From contig LNAC01000065.1 of assembly GCA_002007465.1 (NCBI GenBank), forward strand, positions 3,467,623 to 3,531,622: a stretch of 64,000 nucleotides of DNA, in the 5' to 3' direction. Under the pieces are notes generated by a model. That model worked only from the letters and a program-made list of their open reading frames with translations. It was not told the DNA's origin and did no database searches. Below are positions 44,447-56,899 of this stretch, piece by piece (the stretch's first letter is position 1; every line of letters begins with the position of its first letter). Origin of the DNA: Ailurus styani. Its lineage: Eukaryota > Chordata > Mammalia > Carnivora > Ailuridae. The position numbers and the translations under genes are program-made.

Positions 44447-44941
44447 AAAATTTGCACCTCTTAATTCCCTTTACCTATTCTCCAATCCACCCACCTTCTT
44501 CCCCTCTGGCTACCACCAGTCTGTTCTCTGTATTTATGTGTCTGTTTCTGTTTTTTTGTTTATTTGTTTTATTTTTTAGATTCCACATATGAATGAATTC
44601 ATATGGTATTTGTCTTTCTCTGCCTGACTTATTTCACTTAGCATAATACCCTCTAGTTCCGTCATCCATGTTATCATGAATAGCAAGATTTTCTTCTTCT
44701 TTTTTTAATGGCTGAGTAACCTCCCATTGTGTGTGTATACGTATGTGTGGATAACATCTTTTTTTATTCATTCATTTATTGATATATGCTTGGATTGCTT
44801 CCATATCTTAGCTATTGTAAATATTACTGCAGTGAATGTAAGGGTGCATGTATCTTTTCAAATAAGTGTTTTTGTTTTCTTTGGGTAAATACCCTGTAGT
44901 GGAATTACTGGATTGTACGTTGCTTCTATTTTTAATTTTTT

Positions 44942-45140
44942 TTTTAAGATTTTATTTATTTATTTGACACAGAGAGAGAGAAATTACAAGTAGGCAGAGA
45001 GGCAGGCAGAGAGACAGGGAGAGGAGGAAGCAGGCTCCCTGCTGAGCAGAGAGCCCGATGCGGGCCTCGATCCCAGGACGCTGAGATCATGACCTGAGCC
45101 GAAAGCAGAGGCTTTAACCCACTGAGCCACCCAGGTGCCC
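44942..45140 (-). mobile_element. CAN-SINE inside L1, second and younger
   Basis: Modern consensus body with a perfect 17-bp duplication tctatttttaatttttt at 44925-44941 and 45141-45157. Confidence 0.97.
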
Positions 45141-45265
45141 TCTATTTTTAATTTTTTGAGGAAACTTCATATTGTTTTCCTCAAGGGTTCCCTTTTCTTC
45201 ACATCCTCACCAACACTGGTTATTTCTTGTCTTTTTGATACTCGCCCTTCATCACAGGTGTTTCC

Positions 45266-46149
45266 CCAAAAGGTTCCTTAATTAAGAGGCCTTAGAAGAA
45301 CATGTGTTTGATTGTAGGCACAACATTCAAAATTAAAAAGGGGAGAGCCGATTTTCTAATTTTTCCATGGTACTTTAGGAGTCTTATAATTCGGTAGTCT
45401 TTTCATCCCCTCCCTTTTTTTTTGTTTTAATAATCATGATATGACTTTCAAAAATGCTTAGTATCTCTCTGAGTTACATACTGGTGTTCTACAATTTCTT
45501 TGCTTTTAGCAAGTAATCAATTACATCACCTATATAGTATAGGGATCCAATAGAAAGAAAAAAACAATGACTCCAGTAAGGGGCTGCTTTGGGTAAAATC
45601 TTCACAGGGATTCTTTCTTTTTTTCCAAACAGAAACTTAAAATAAATTTGGAGTGTGGAGCAGAGTATAATGGTGACAGCAGTGTGCCTGCTGCCTACCA
45701 AAAGTTGAATTCTGTGTCAGGAATGATAATTACTGGCTCTGAAGCAGAAAAACTATCTACTCTGTCCTGATTACTAATTAATCAGGTGCTAAAGGCATTT
45801 AAACCAGTGACCTTATTTCAGTGATGGAAGTTACAAAGTGAGGCTTAAGATTTAAAGGGACACTGGGTCCTTCTCCTCACCCCCACACCACCAAAAGGTT
45901 AAATGCAGTATGAAAATAATTCTGTGTGTGCGTGTGTGTGCGTGTGTGAGAGAGAGAAAGAGAGAGAGAGATTGAGAGAGATCATTTGTCGTCTTCTCAT
46001 TGAAGCGGTGTCAACAGAGAGTGTGCTTTTCTGAAGGCTCAGATTTCAACTATAGAATAGTATCCTTGGATGGGTCCCTGGAGATAACAACATTCTACTT
46101 CCACGCTGATAAATAAATCAGATTTATCTTAATAGATGCTTTGTTGGCA
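45266..46149. other. Unassigned, containing a TG/AG array
   Basis: No transposon recognised. The stretch at 45740-45840 is AT-rich and unique-looking. Confidence 0.4.
45922..45982 (+). repeat. (TG)n followed by (AG)n
   Basis: Imperfect gtgtgtgcgtgtgtgtg run changing into gagagagagaaagagagaga. Confidence 0.95.
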
Positions 46150-46965
46150 TTTAAATTGTTTGGATCCTATCTTTATGTAATGCATGCTTATTGGTAAAAT
46201 TTTGAAAAATTATGGAAAATAAAGAAGAAATATTTAGAATGCTACTGCTGTACATTTTGTTATCTATTTTCCATGTATTTTATGTTTTATTTCTTATAGG
46301 ACAATGTATTAAATCACACTGTAACTTTCTTCTATAATCTGATATTTTTATAAACTCGTTTGTGGCATGAAATTTACTTTGTCATATGACATGATTACTG
46401 GTGGTAATTGAAAGAATGTAAAAAATATTTTTACACAACCCCTATTATTGGACATTTATATAATTTCAACTCTTCCCTCCTATAACACTACATTTTACAT
46501 AATTATTAGTGTACATCTCTAGTTATTATGGATAAATGGTTAGAAATTGAATTAGTAGGTCAAGAGACATAAATATTTTTAAGGCTTTTGATATATTACT
46601 GAACTGCTGTTCTGAAAGTTTGTACCAAATTTCATCAGTATCAGCAGCATATAAAAGAACCCCTCTCTATAACCCCCAGCAATACTGAATATTAACCTAC
46701 TGAAAAATCTTTTATCAATGGATAAGTGAATGTGAACTTTTCTTATTTCAATTTGCATTTCTTTACTTTCTATTAAGATTGAACATTTATCAAGAATTCC
46801 TGTGGATGCTTTTCTCAATTGTCTATGAATGTGCTTTCTCTATTTTCCCTTTGATCTGTTAAACATTTTATTGATTAGTAAAAAGTTCTTCATATGTTAA
46901 GGTTGTTAGCCTCTATCTTATATAATGCAAACTTTTGTTCTAGATTGTTATTTACACTAGAATTT
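46150..46965 (-). mobile_element. Old L1 (L1M/HAL1-like) 3' region
   Basis: Antisense landmarks: tggtaaaattttgaaaaatt, cccctattattggacattta, ttagaaattgaattagtagg, cagcaatactgaatattaac, tttatcaatggataagtgaa, cttctttatatgttaaggtt-like phrase (cttcatatgttaaggttgtt). Confidence 0.7.
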
Positions 46966-46989
46966 CTTATATCCTTTTCAGTGCTAAAA

Positions 46990-47180
46990 TGAGTATATTG
47001 GTTTTTAGTTATAATATACAAATATGTAACCCAGAGAAAGGAATTTTTTTCTGGGACTCAGTTACTTTGTCTGTAAAATGTGTGGGGGGGGAGGCATGGG
47101 GGCAGGGTTTGGGAGGAACAAACTAAGGAGATTGGATGAAATGATCTGTTACATCTCTTTCAGGCCTAGAAATTCTACGA
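46990..47180 (+). mobile_element. MIR-like relic
   Basis: gggactcagttactttgtct, gtaaaatgtgtgggggg, gattggatgaaatgatctgt and aattctacgattcc recall MIR-related SINE ends. Confidence 0.4.
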
Positions 47181-48042
47181 TTCCATTACTTCCCAATTCT
47201 ATCCTAATTACTGCATATAATCAAGCCATATGGTACTTGTTTGATCTTATAAATTTGGGGCAAGCATTACCATTGCTTATTAAATCTTGGTGCTACAAAT
47301 TCAGGGTTAATTTTCTTTTAATGAAGAAACTTCTGCATGACTCCAGGGCTTTTTTTCTCCTGTTAAACAGTTATGAACCATTTCCATTTTAAAAACACCA
47401 ATGGCTTTAATGAGTTAGGCCTGCCACTTTCATAAAATTGCAGCTAATGAATGACCTTGCAGACAGGAATGGGCAACACAATTAGAGTTACCAAAGTTTT
47501 GTTTCTGACTTTGAGCCTGTTTAACGTTTTCATCCTGTGAGTGGACACACAGAGCCTCAGAAAATTAAATGTACAACACACTTGTGGCTGCAGTGTTAAT
47601 AGAAGAGACAGAGTAGTTTATACCTGAAACCATGAGCAGGGACGTCTGCTTAGAAGGAGACAGGAGGCACTGTGGCTTGTTGACAGGTGGTTCTCATGGT
47701 GATTTACAGCTATGAAGCTTGGAGACGTCTGTATTTCTAGATTTATATATTCTATGGAATATTCCCTATTTTTGTATTTTAGTTGGAGTAGCTTAGAGAA
47801 GTCCCAAAGCACTTTTTTTTTTTTGTATCAGAACAACATGGTTCTTCATGGTTTGCAGAGTGTTAAACAGGAAGGTCTTGAACCTGTACGTGTGGTCTAC
47901 CTTATTAGATCACAGGAGGACGCTACCAGGAGCTGAGTGAGTCTCCTTTTTTTAGGCTAATTTTTTTTGGTATCATTTAAAAAATATATATTGATCATCA
48001 GCTCTAGAAATTGGCATTCCCTGTAGAAAATGTCTATAAAGA
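47181..48042. other. Unassigned
   Basis: 0.86 kb unique-looking sequence; a T10 run at 47813-47823; no domain-bearing frame. Confidence 0.4.
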
Positions 48043-48243
48043 GGGGCACCTGGGTGGCTCAGTGGGTTAATCCTCTGCCTTCAGCTCAGGTCATGATCTC
48101 AGGGTCCTGGGATCAAGCGCCGCATCAGGCTCTCTGCTCAGCGGGGAGCCTGCTTCCTCCTGTCTCTCTGCCTGCCTCTCTGCCTACTTGTGATCTCTCT
48201 CTCTGTGTCAAATAAATAAATAAAATCTTAAAAAAAAAAAAAA
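48043..48243 (+). mobile_element. Young CAN-SINE with perfect 18-bp duplication
   Basis: Head ggggcacctgggtggctcag, pure A14 tail. The duplication agaaaatgtctataaaga is identical at 48025-48042 and 48244-48261. Among the most recent insertions in the window. Confidence 0.98.
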
Positions 48244-49050
48244 AGAAAATGTCTATAAAGAATCCTGACTCCAGGTTGTTTCTCATTACTGTGCTGTGTT
48301 TCCTGCTTTGTTCATGATAGTTTTGAAAGATGCATCTTACAGCCAATTTTCCCAGAAAATTTTAATTTATAATTATCTAGAATCAGCATTTTATTTTTCC
48401 CCGAAAATCACTGGAAAGAGGACTGGAGAGAACTCTTCAGGAAATTGCTTCCATGGGCTGAAATATCCTGGATTCCTGCTATTTCTCTGAATTCCAGACC
48501 TCAGCCCATTATAGTTGTTGGTACTTTTTTCCCTTTTATCCCTGACTATTTGAAGATGGTTCTGGCTATATTTTAGTTTATGAACTAGTGCAGTATGTAT
48601 GATATTTTAGAATGCTTCTTAATTTAGTTCTCATTGTTGGTAAGTTCTCCTTCGCTCTTTCACCACTGTACCATAGCCAAAAAACCTGGAGTCTGAAAGA
48701 GGAAGATACAATGCAAGGGAAGGAAGACAGGAGGAAAAAGTGAGAAACAAGTTCCTGATAGCATTTTGAGGATTGTTAGGAGAGGAAGCGGGTGAGAGGC
48801 AAGACAGACGTGGTAAGACTGAACTCTAGCTCTTTTCTCTGGCTTTGGCCTGGGTGTGGTGATCAGGCAAGCCAAAGCAAATGATGTGGGCAGAGTTTTC
48901 CTTGATTCATTTTGGGATTCTAGGAGAAGATCTCAGCTTGCTCTGCTACTAACCTGGGGCTAGTTACAACTGAGAATGCTCCATGGCCTACCATAGCAAA
49001 GATCTGGGTTTTCCTTTGACTGGTGTGTGATCTAAATAGAATCTAGAGGT
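48244..49050. other. Unassigned
   Basis: Nothing recognised. Confidence 0.4.
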
Positions 49051-49231
49051 TGGGTGCCTGGGTGGCTCAGTGGGTTAAAGCCTCTGCCTTCGGCTCAGGT
49101 CATGATCTCAGGGTCCTGGGATCGAGGCCCGCATCGGGCTCTCTGCTCAGCAGGGAGCCTGCTTCCTCCTCTCTCTCTGCCTACTTGTAATCTCTCTCTG
49201 TCATATAAATAAATAAAATCTTTAAAAAAAA
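49051..49231 (+). mobile_element. Young CAN-SINE
   Basis: Head gggtgcctgggtggctcag, modern body (ggcccgcatcgggctctctg), A9 tail, exact 13-bp duplication agaatctagaggt at 49038-49050 and 49232-49244. Confidence 0.98.
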
Positions 49232-49324
49232 AGAATCTAGAGGTCGTCTCATGCTTGCATGGCAGATGTGGAAGTAAGCTGACTCTCTGGCTAGATACCT
49301 TCCTAGCACGACAATGATAGCACT

Positions 49325-49560
49325 TGTAATAAATATTGTATAACACTTACATGTGCCAGATACTGCTTAAAATATTTCATCTATATTAATTCATCCTTGT
49401 AGCAACTCTGAGAGGTAGATGCTATTATAATAACCCCTCCCCGTTTTATAGATATGGAAACCCAGAGACAAGGATATTGAATATTTTACCCAAGGTCTCA
49501 GATAGGAAGCAGTGATCTGGAAACAGACAGTCAGGTGTGTGAGTCTGGAGGATGATCATT
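49325..49560 (-). mobile_element. MIR SINE
   Basis: Antisense MIR: catgtgccagatactgctta, ttgtagcaactctgagaggt, cgttttatagatatggaaac, acccaaggtctcagataggaa. Confidence 0.85.
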
Positions 49561-51552
49561 GTTAAGACTGAAGTGGTCCTCTAACCAAGGCCAACAGTGC
49601 AAACTGCCTGGGCCAGACCTCAGGATGCCTAGACCATCAGCAAGAGTCAACTAAGAAGCTTGTGGAACCCTAGTTGGATGAAGAGGTAGATAAGTGATGG
49701 ACTAATCTTTACTATTCAGTAAGAGTTGTTAGAGGGCTCAGCAGTGAGGAGAATTACACAAGAAACACAAATATACATATGCCACTCCCTTTACCTGCTG
49801 CTCTAATAGCTTATCAGTCTCTGCAACTCATCCACTGCCAACTTAAAGAAGGAAAGATTAAAGGTAAAGAACAGTTTTTATTGGAATGAGACGGTGTGGC
49901 CTAAGTTGATATCTCAATGATGGGTTTGACCCAGGATTACTCTATTGGACTAATTATTGGACTGGCTATTTTCTCTGCCACTTTGTGGGTCTGACCCAGG
50001 AGGGAAGCTAAATCTTTATGGAGAAGTTAAGGGAGCAGCATTTTCCCTGCTATGTAAATGTAAATTATACATGTGTATAATGTAAGTACCCAAAAGACTG
50101 GAAATAGTTTTCTTTGTCTGTGCATTGAAGGTACTGGACATAAGTTTGTTACCATCCATAGGGGGAAAATATATTCTAGGTATATTATTATCATTTTCCA
50201 CTAACCAGAGTGGAAAATGGAAGTATGACTCAACCAAAATTATCCATGTGGTTTCTGTTTTGTTTTCTATGTAAAAATGATTATAATTACATGACTCCTG
50301 AATTATTTAAGATGACTATATTGCATTTTTCTTTAAAATGACCATTCTAACACAAGTCCCTTCAGCCACACAATTTATTCTGATGACAAATGTAGAAGCC
50401 ATACTTTTCTATTTCTGGAAAGATAGGGATAGTAAGATCATATAGGGAAATTTCTTAATTTAGGAAATGTAGATAGGTATGACACTATCTATCTATCTAT
50501 CAATCTATCTATCCATGACTCTCCTGACTATTACAGAGACAGTTGAGGGAGAAGGTGGACAACACAGTTTAGATGTGCCAGAGCCTGACCCAGCAGGATC
50601 AGATGAATGCTCACGTGCTCTCCAGGTGAACAGAACCTTCAGCTATGCTTTGGGATTCTTGGGCAGAATCTATTGAAACAACTTGAGAGCAGTTTAGGGC
50701 TAGACAGGCTTGCGGTTAAGGTTTTGTTGTGAGTTGGTCCATGTTGTAGGAAACTTTGGGGTTGGATGTAGTCTTTCATGGACTTCATGGAAGTTCCTAT
50801 CTTTTTAGGGTATGTGCCCCAAACTTTAAGCCTTGGAAGACTGTCTTTACTATGACTCCCCGTAATGTCATTTGTTTAATAGTCTCATTTAAATTGATTC
50901 ACTATGTTTACTTAAATACATTTGTTTAAAAATGAAAATTTGTATGACTATCAAAAATCATTAGAAAAAGAAACCTTGCAATAACTAGGAGGTCATAATC
51001 AATATAAATGCTATTAGATTTTCTCCTTATGTAAATAGGATTGAAAGAGGATTGAAATGACACCATTTAACTGTGTCCACATACCACTGATAACCATGCT
51101 GTACTTCTTAAAATCATTTCAATGAATTTTGTCGATGACCATGGAAATATGATTTTAGAAGAAAATATACGTTTTCTGCCGGGTGAGGTGGTCCTGCTGC
51201 AGCCAGCCAGATGATCTGGAGCCCTGCTGGGACTACCCTCACGATGGAGGGCCTGGAAGCAGACCAATGGTGGGCTTTCAGCTGGAATTAGGTTGGGTAG
51301 GCTGCAAAAATGCCTCCTAACGAACACAATTGGTGGTGTAGTGTATCACAAACCAGGATCTCCTCTCTATTTTGAGGTGAAAACTATGCTGTGAGAGGGA
51401 AAACAAACACTTTTTATTTGGGTGCTCTGACCAAAGTGTGCTGCATTTCATAACATAGACCAGATGGCTATATCTGTGGACAGCAAAGGGTCTTGAACAG
51501 AGGGTGGACCATGTCTGCTACCATGGGGTGTGACACTGATGAAGCTAGGGAA
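49561..51552. other. 2 kb unique-looking sequence
   Basis: Only a (CTAT)n array (50483-50513) stands out. Small open frames have no domain. Confidence 0.4.
50483..50513 (+). repeat. (CTAT)n microsatellite
   Basis: actatctatctatctatcaa followed by tctatctatcc; one imperfection. Confidence 0.93.
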
Positions 51553-52015
51553 GTCACTAGTTTCCTGTAGCTTCTATAACAAATCACCACAATTTTCATG
51601 GTTTAAAACAATAGATGTTTATTCTCTCACAGTTCTGGAGGCAAAAATCTGGTTTCACAGCCCCAACTCCGGGTGTCCACAGCACCGTGTTCCCTCCAGA
51701 GGCTCTAGGGTAGAATCACTCTTTGCCTCTTCCTGCTGCTGGGGGCCGCCGGCTCTCCTTGGCTTGCGGCCGCATCACTCCCGTCTCTGCCTGTGTGGTT
51801 ATTGCCGTCTTCTCCTCTGCGTGTGTTTTCTCCTTATGCTTCTCTCTTATATGGATGGCTAGGCTTGGATTTAAGACCCACACAGATAATCTAGGGAAAT
51901 CGCCTCCTCCCAAAACCCTTAACATTTTCAAAGACTCTTTTCAGCAAATAATTTACAAGTTTCAGGCATTAGGATACAGATACCTTTTGGAGGGACCCAT
52001 TTTCAGCATACCACA
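51553..52015 (-). mobile_element. Solo MaLR LTR (MLT1 class) with 5-bp duplication
   Basis: Minus-strand LTR. The plus strand reads cactagtttcctgtagcttc, aacaaatcaccacaatttt, ctctcacagttctggaggc, cttggcttgcggccgcatca and ends gcataccaca. The 5-mer gggaa is exact on both sides (51548-51552 and 52016-52020). No internal genes remain; the 110- and 103-codon frames are shadows. Confidence 0.88.
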
Positions 52016-52054
52016 GGGAAGGAGGCTTATCTGATCTGAATGGGCAGGTAAGGT

Positions 52055-52250
52055 TTAGTAAAGCATCCTCTGAACCAGACACTGTGCTGAGCATTTTGTG
52101 TCTTATTTACTACTCATAATAATCTCAGAAGTTATTGTCCACATTTTACAGATGAGGAAACTGTAAAAGAGAGCTTTATGTGTCTAAGATCGCAGAACTA
52201 GCAAGGGGTGGATACTTCAACAATCCTAGTTTTCAGCAGCCACATCACAT
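52055..52250 (-). mobile_element. MIR SINE
   Basis: Antisense MIR: ctgaaccagacactgtgctg, ctactcataataatctcaga, attttacagatgaggaaact, gatcgcagaactagcaagg. Confidence 0.85.
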
Positions 52251-54071
52251 TGTATTTATAGTCTCACTGATACTATGTTATCAGGTGAAGGTCATCTGCT
52301 CTTCCAGAAGGTTGGGATGGATCAGGCACATGCTCAAGCTCCTTGTTTTCTTCTGAAAGCATCTTTATTAGATGCCAGAGTGAAGACATGCTTCCAGACA
52401 ATGTCCTATCTTCCCGACTGTACTGAATTCATGGGTGGATGTAGACTTCCTTAAATAAAGAGGGGGTGGAACCCTGGGGGCTACCACACATCAAATATCT
52501 TCTTATTTAATATCCAAGCTGCTTTCAGAGTTAGTCAAGTCCTCAGTATTCTTGTTGTCTTCATCAACCACACGACAGGATGTTTATCTTGCTTGCAAGA
52601 GGGCAGAAATATTACAAATGCTCACCTTCACACTCCGGCTTTGCATGTCTCTGTAAATTATTTTTAGTAGGTGCTGTAATTGTGGCTAAGTGCAGAGTTT
52701 ACCAAAGCTCTTAAACATGAACCTGTCAAACAGCTTTACTTGGATAGAAGTTTCTCAAGGGCTAGGAAACAAATATTCAGGCAGGAACAAACTTGTCTGG
52801 GACGCTTCATTCAAGGTCTAGGCTTGGGGAAAATGTTAGCAATGACTTCCATGTCTCCTTCAATTTAACTGAAATTAGAAAGCAAATTATGATGAAATCC
52901 TTTGCCACAATCTGGTTCAGTGAGGTTTTCTAGTTGTTTATGTCGGAGGCTAAGCTTAAAGAGGAAGTGGGGCAAGGAATAAATTCCTTGTAGACAGGAG
53001 ACACATTGATGCTGTTTGAAACTCCTGTCGGGGTCTGGTTTCTGAATCCCAAATATAATGTTGCTTTACATGAGGAGTGGAAAAGAAGTGACCCAGGGCA
53101 TCGACTTGGGGGCTCTCTGTTGACACAAGATGGAGAAACAGACCTGGGGTGGATTCTTCTAAGAGAGTATTCAGCACTTTGCTCTAAATATAAAACTGTT
53201 AACAGTCATTTGTTTGTTTTTGCAGAGGGGAGTCTAAGACCTACAAATAAACAGATTTGGTCATCACGTACAAAGGAAAACCAGACTCCATACTTATGGT
53301 TCAGAGCTGTTTGCTTTGGAATGCTGCATTTTCCCTTAGCAAGCTGGGTGATGTGAAGTTGTTGTCTTTCTAGGTCCCCTTCCTTCCGCCTACGTCCCAA
53401 ACTTCAACCCCAGGCAGTTTCCCGTGATATTGAACAGCTGCTCCTTTCCAATTGCTAAAGGTTTATGCTGTGGCTCTGTATTTATCTTGGACACTCCACT
53501 GGGTTGAGCTTATTATCTTATTGCATTGCCACTGCAGAATTTATTGAATAAAAGGGGGCTGCTGCTGGCGGAGAGATGAGTGGGAAGTCCAGAGTTTCAG
53601 AGTCTTCGTGAATTAGGGCACCAGATGCATAAGTAAGATAAACCTGTTACCTCTCTCGCCCTTGGGATGAGATTTCTCTGTTCTGAATGCACCTTCTGCA
53701 GAGTTAACAATTTAGATTGAATTAGTTCAGAACACAAGAAGGCAATTTTCATTTATAAAGGGATTTGTTGTTTTTTTTTTCCTTTTTTCCTAGGCTGGAA
53801 CAACAATCTAAACACAAAGATAAATTGAAATGGGATTTCCTTTTTAAATGGCTTTCACTAATACAAATAATAATAAGAAAGGAAAGCTATTTGGGGGATG
53901 CTGAACGGCCTCTGACCATGGCATTTTAATAACTGTAGGTAATAAATTTAAGGTTTTAATTTGGGATGCTGGTATTTTTAACTGCTTTACAGAAATATAT
54001 CCATGTGGACTGATGAGGCCTATTAGGACCCTTCCTCCAGGAAGACTCATGGAGCTGTTGATCTCTCAGGT

Positions 54072-54090
54072 CCTAGGATGACATCCTAGG
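54072..54090. repeat. 9-bp palindrome with 1-base centre
   Basis: cctaggatg, a, catcctagg: perfect dyad. Confidence 0.95.
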
Positions 54091-54320
54091 GCTGCAGAGA
54101 AGTGAACCAGGAAGGAAATAGTCTTTGGATTAGAATAATTTACATTCCTAATGCACCTTAATCTGTAAAACGTTGGGCTGAATGCTTTATACTGGGAAAA
54201 CTCCTATTCATGCTATAAAATATAATCAAATGCATTTCATGGTAATGAACTACTCAGGTTTAATGAATTTTTCTTTAAATGTGGAGTTAATGTTCTATTT
54301 TAGAATTACTTTTGTCCAGT

Positions 54321-54356
54321 GAGTATTTAAGTGAGTGATTACTCACTTAAATATTC
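54321..54356. repeat. 16-bp near-perfect hairpin, 4-nt loop
   Basis: Arms gagtatttaagtgagt (54321-54336) and actcacttaaatattc (54341-54356) pair with one G/T mismatch; loop gatt. Confidence 0.95.
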
Positions 54357-55504
54357 TATGGAGTCTTTCATAGACGCCAGGAAAATGGAGATAAAATGTC
54401 CGTTCCTCATTTCCATTTGCTTAAAAAGTACAATTATTAAAAATAAGCACTATGGAGATTCTAACACGGTGAGACAATTCATACATCTCCGTAGCTCGGG
54501 TGACTTCTGAAGGAAATTGCTTGGTCTCAAGTTGCCACCTGCTCCTCTGGTCACAGATTAATAACATCTGACCAAGCATGAAGGCATGCTGAGGCCATCT
54601 GCCGTCACACAGAGCAGGATGTGTCTCAGCTTCCTCAAGTGGAGCTCTGACTAACGACTGGCTCCACTCTCAGTCAACAGTCATCCTATCGAGCCGCGTG
54701 ACCCAGTTCTTTCCAAAGCAGGAATTCAGTCCTCATCTCAGTCAAACCAGAGCTACTGAACCTGCTCGGGAATGCTGAGGTATTAGGCCACCTGTATACT
54801 TTCAGTGATAATTATGAGCGCTCTTCTCTGTTCATGTAGCAAAAGGATGTCACATGAGACCTTTTCATTTGTCCCTGTGCTTTAACATAGGGCACAAAGC
54901 TGAGGAAAATAGACAGTGAGAACGTCCACATTTTAAAATAAATTGGATTCTCTTTCCTCCACACTTCCTACCACCTTGACCACCACGGTCATCACAACTG
55001 TGGCCACTGTTCTCTTTCGTTATGCTCTGGCCTTTTGGTTCCAAGGAGAGGAGAACTGACTCTGTGGACAATAGAAACATGTGGGATTATAGAGAAGGAT
55101 GAGAGAGAAGAAAACCCCGCTCAGCTGGTATCCTACTGAGAAGATTCTTAGGCATCGGTCACCCAACCCTTTCCTACCCTGTCCCCCTCAGGATGTGGAG
55201 AGGTCCCCCCTGCTGTCATTACTAACATTCCAAAGGAAGCCCACCTAAGAGCCAGAGAGTGGTGGGTGCAGGACTGATGACATCGGCCCAAGGACTACAA
55301 AGACTTAATCTTGTTCTGAATATAACAGCTGGGCCACCTAGGGCAAGCCCTTTGATCTCACAGTGTTTTAGGTTTTTTTCACTGAAAAATGAGGGGACTG
55401 GAATCGGTGGTTTTAAAATTGTGTCGTAAAATTTCAGATGATTCCTCTAGGACTGCTGGCTAGACCTCACGCCTCTCTCCCCTCTTCATCCCAGCTGGAA
55501 TGAG

Positions 55505-55531
55505 AGTAGTTACCTGGCAGAGGTAACTACT
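55505..55531. repeat. 11-bp perfect hairpin, 5-nt loop
   Basis: agtagttacct and aggtaactact around ggcag. Confidence 0.95.
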
Positions 55532-55887
55532 GATCATGAGGATGAAGGCCTGTACATTAAGATTTGTGGACCTGGGCCCCTGAGGAGATCGCATAGGTGC
55601 CATCTTGCCTTTTCTCCACTTCTTGTTGTGTAAAACAATGCACTTTTTTCTTTCTTCTTTCTAGCACCACCCCCGCCCCCATCCTCAAACAATGCACTAT
55701 TATATAGTGAAGCTGCTCTTGGTTTTCTGTTGCAGAGAGCTGCAGGCATTTCTGAGGAATACAGCATTAAACTTAGTACTGCTCATCGAGAGTACTGAGA
55801 TCAATAACCATAGCTGGCATTCATCTAGTATTTTGTAACCATCTTCAGTATAAACCTTGTTTTCATCAGATACTTGAGGTTTGTTTT

Positions 55888-55907
55888 TTGTTGTTGTTGT
55901 TGTTGTT
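55888..55907 (+). repeat. (TTG)n simple repeat
   Basis: ttgttgttgttgttgttg flanked by T runs. Confidence 0.93.
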
Positions 55908-56899
55908 TTTTAATTTATTTTAATGGGGGCATTTTTAGCCCCCCTGCAGATGATATTGTTTTAATGTTCTTTTATAAATCCCTTATTTTTAGATGACAAA
56001 TCTGAGCACAATACTTATAACCCACTCCTTCCTTCTCTACCAATAACACAGAGAAGGTGATTTCATGAATCAAAATGTGAAATATTAAACCAGAGAAACT
56101 ACTCCATTACTGACGAGTATAGTTAAATATGATGATTTTTTAGACTAAAAGAAGGGGTTGTTCTCTTATGTCCTAAATTAACTAACCTTTTGCTAAGGTT
56201 TAAATAAACAGACATTTACTTCTTTTTGAGCTTTTAAGAAAGCAAATACAATGATTTCTTGCAAAACTGAATGGCAATTTTAACTTTGAAATAAAACTTG
56301 GATCTGAATTGCATTTCAACAGTGCAAGTGAGTTAAGTAAATATGTATCTTTGAGGAATTAGACTGAAATATTCTAGTCTTCTATATACTCACATCTTGA
56401 TGAATATTAGTAGACTGCTGAAATAATTTGAAATGCAACTCTGGTCCTCAAACACACAAAAAATCCTTTGGAGAAAGATTCTGGCTTGAAATTTGAACAT
56501 GTTGAAAACATATTTGGTTGAAAGATGTAGTGGAAATATGTTACCTAGGTTACATGAATTTATGATAAAAAATAAAAAATGGATCTTTGAAAAACATGTA
56601 ATCTATCCTTCTTCAATTTAAATATATCTGCAGTCTATTGCCAATTTGATGACTCTTGCTTTATAACATCACTTATATTTTTGATATCAAAGGGAAAACA
56701 AATTTCAAGAGAGTTATATCCTCTTCCATAAAGGTACAGTAGTTTATTTATAACATGACATTTTTATCATAGGTCACTAGAGAAATAAATTGGCTTTCTT
56801 TGAAAGAGTTCCAAATGGAAAAACAAAAAACCTTAGTTTGGATTTTTTAGTAATATGTTAAATTTCTATAAAATGATTTACATTTGTATAACAAAAGAT

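Larger units (their letters stand above)
44010..45265 (-). mobile_element. L1 (L1MA-like) 3' region split by two SINEs
   Basis: Antisense landmarks in order: cttgaagtacagttgacata, tacaaagttatcacaatatt, SINE, tctggctaccaccagtctgt, gattccacatatgaatgaat, cttagcataataccctctag, gtggaattactggattgtac, SINE, ttttttgaggaaacttcata, tcacatcctcaccaacactg. Decayed coding region. Confidence 0.87.
52251..56899. other. 4.6 kb with almost no recognisable repeat and no CAN-SINE
   Basis: No transposon or coding exon recognised. Open frames (up to 116 codons at 53006-53356) lack domains. Features seen are hairpins at 54072-54090, 54321-54356 and 55505-55531, and a (TTG)n array at 55888-55907. The low repeat load is compatible with conserved noncoding DNA, which only comparison can show. 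Confidence 0.4.
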
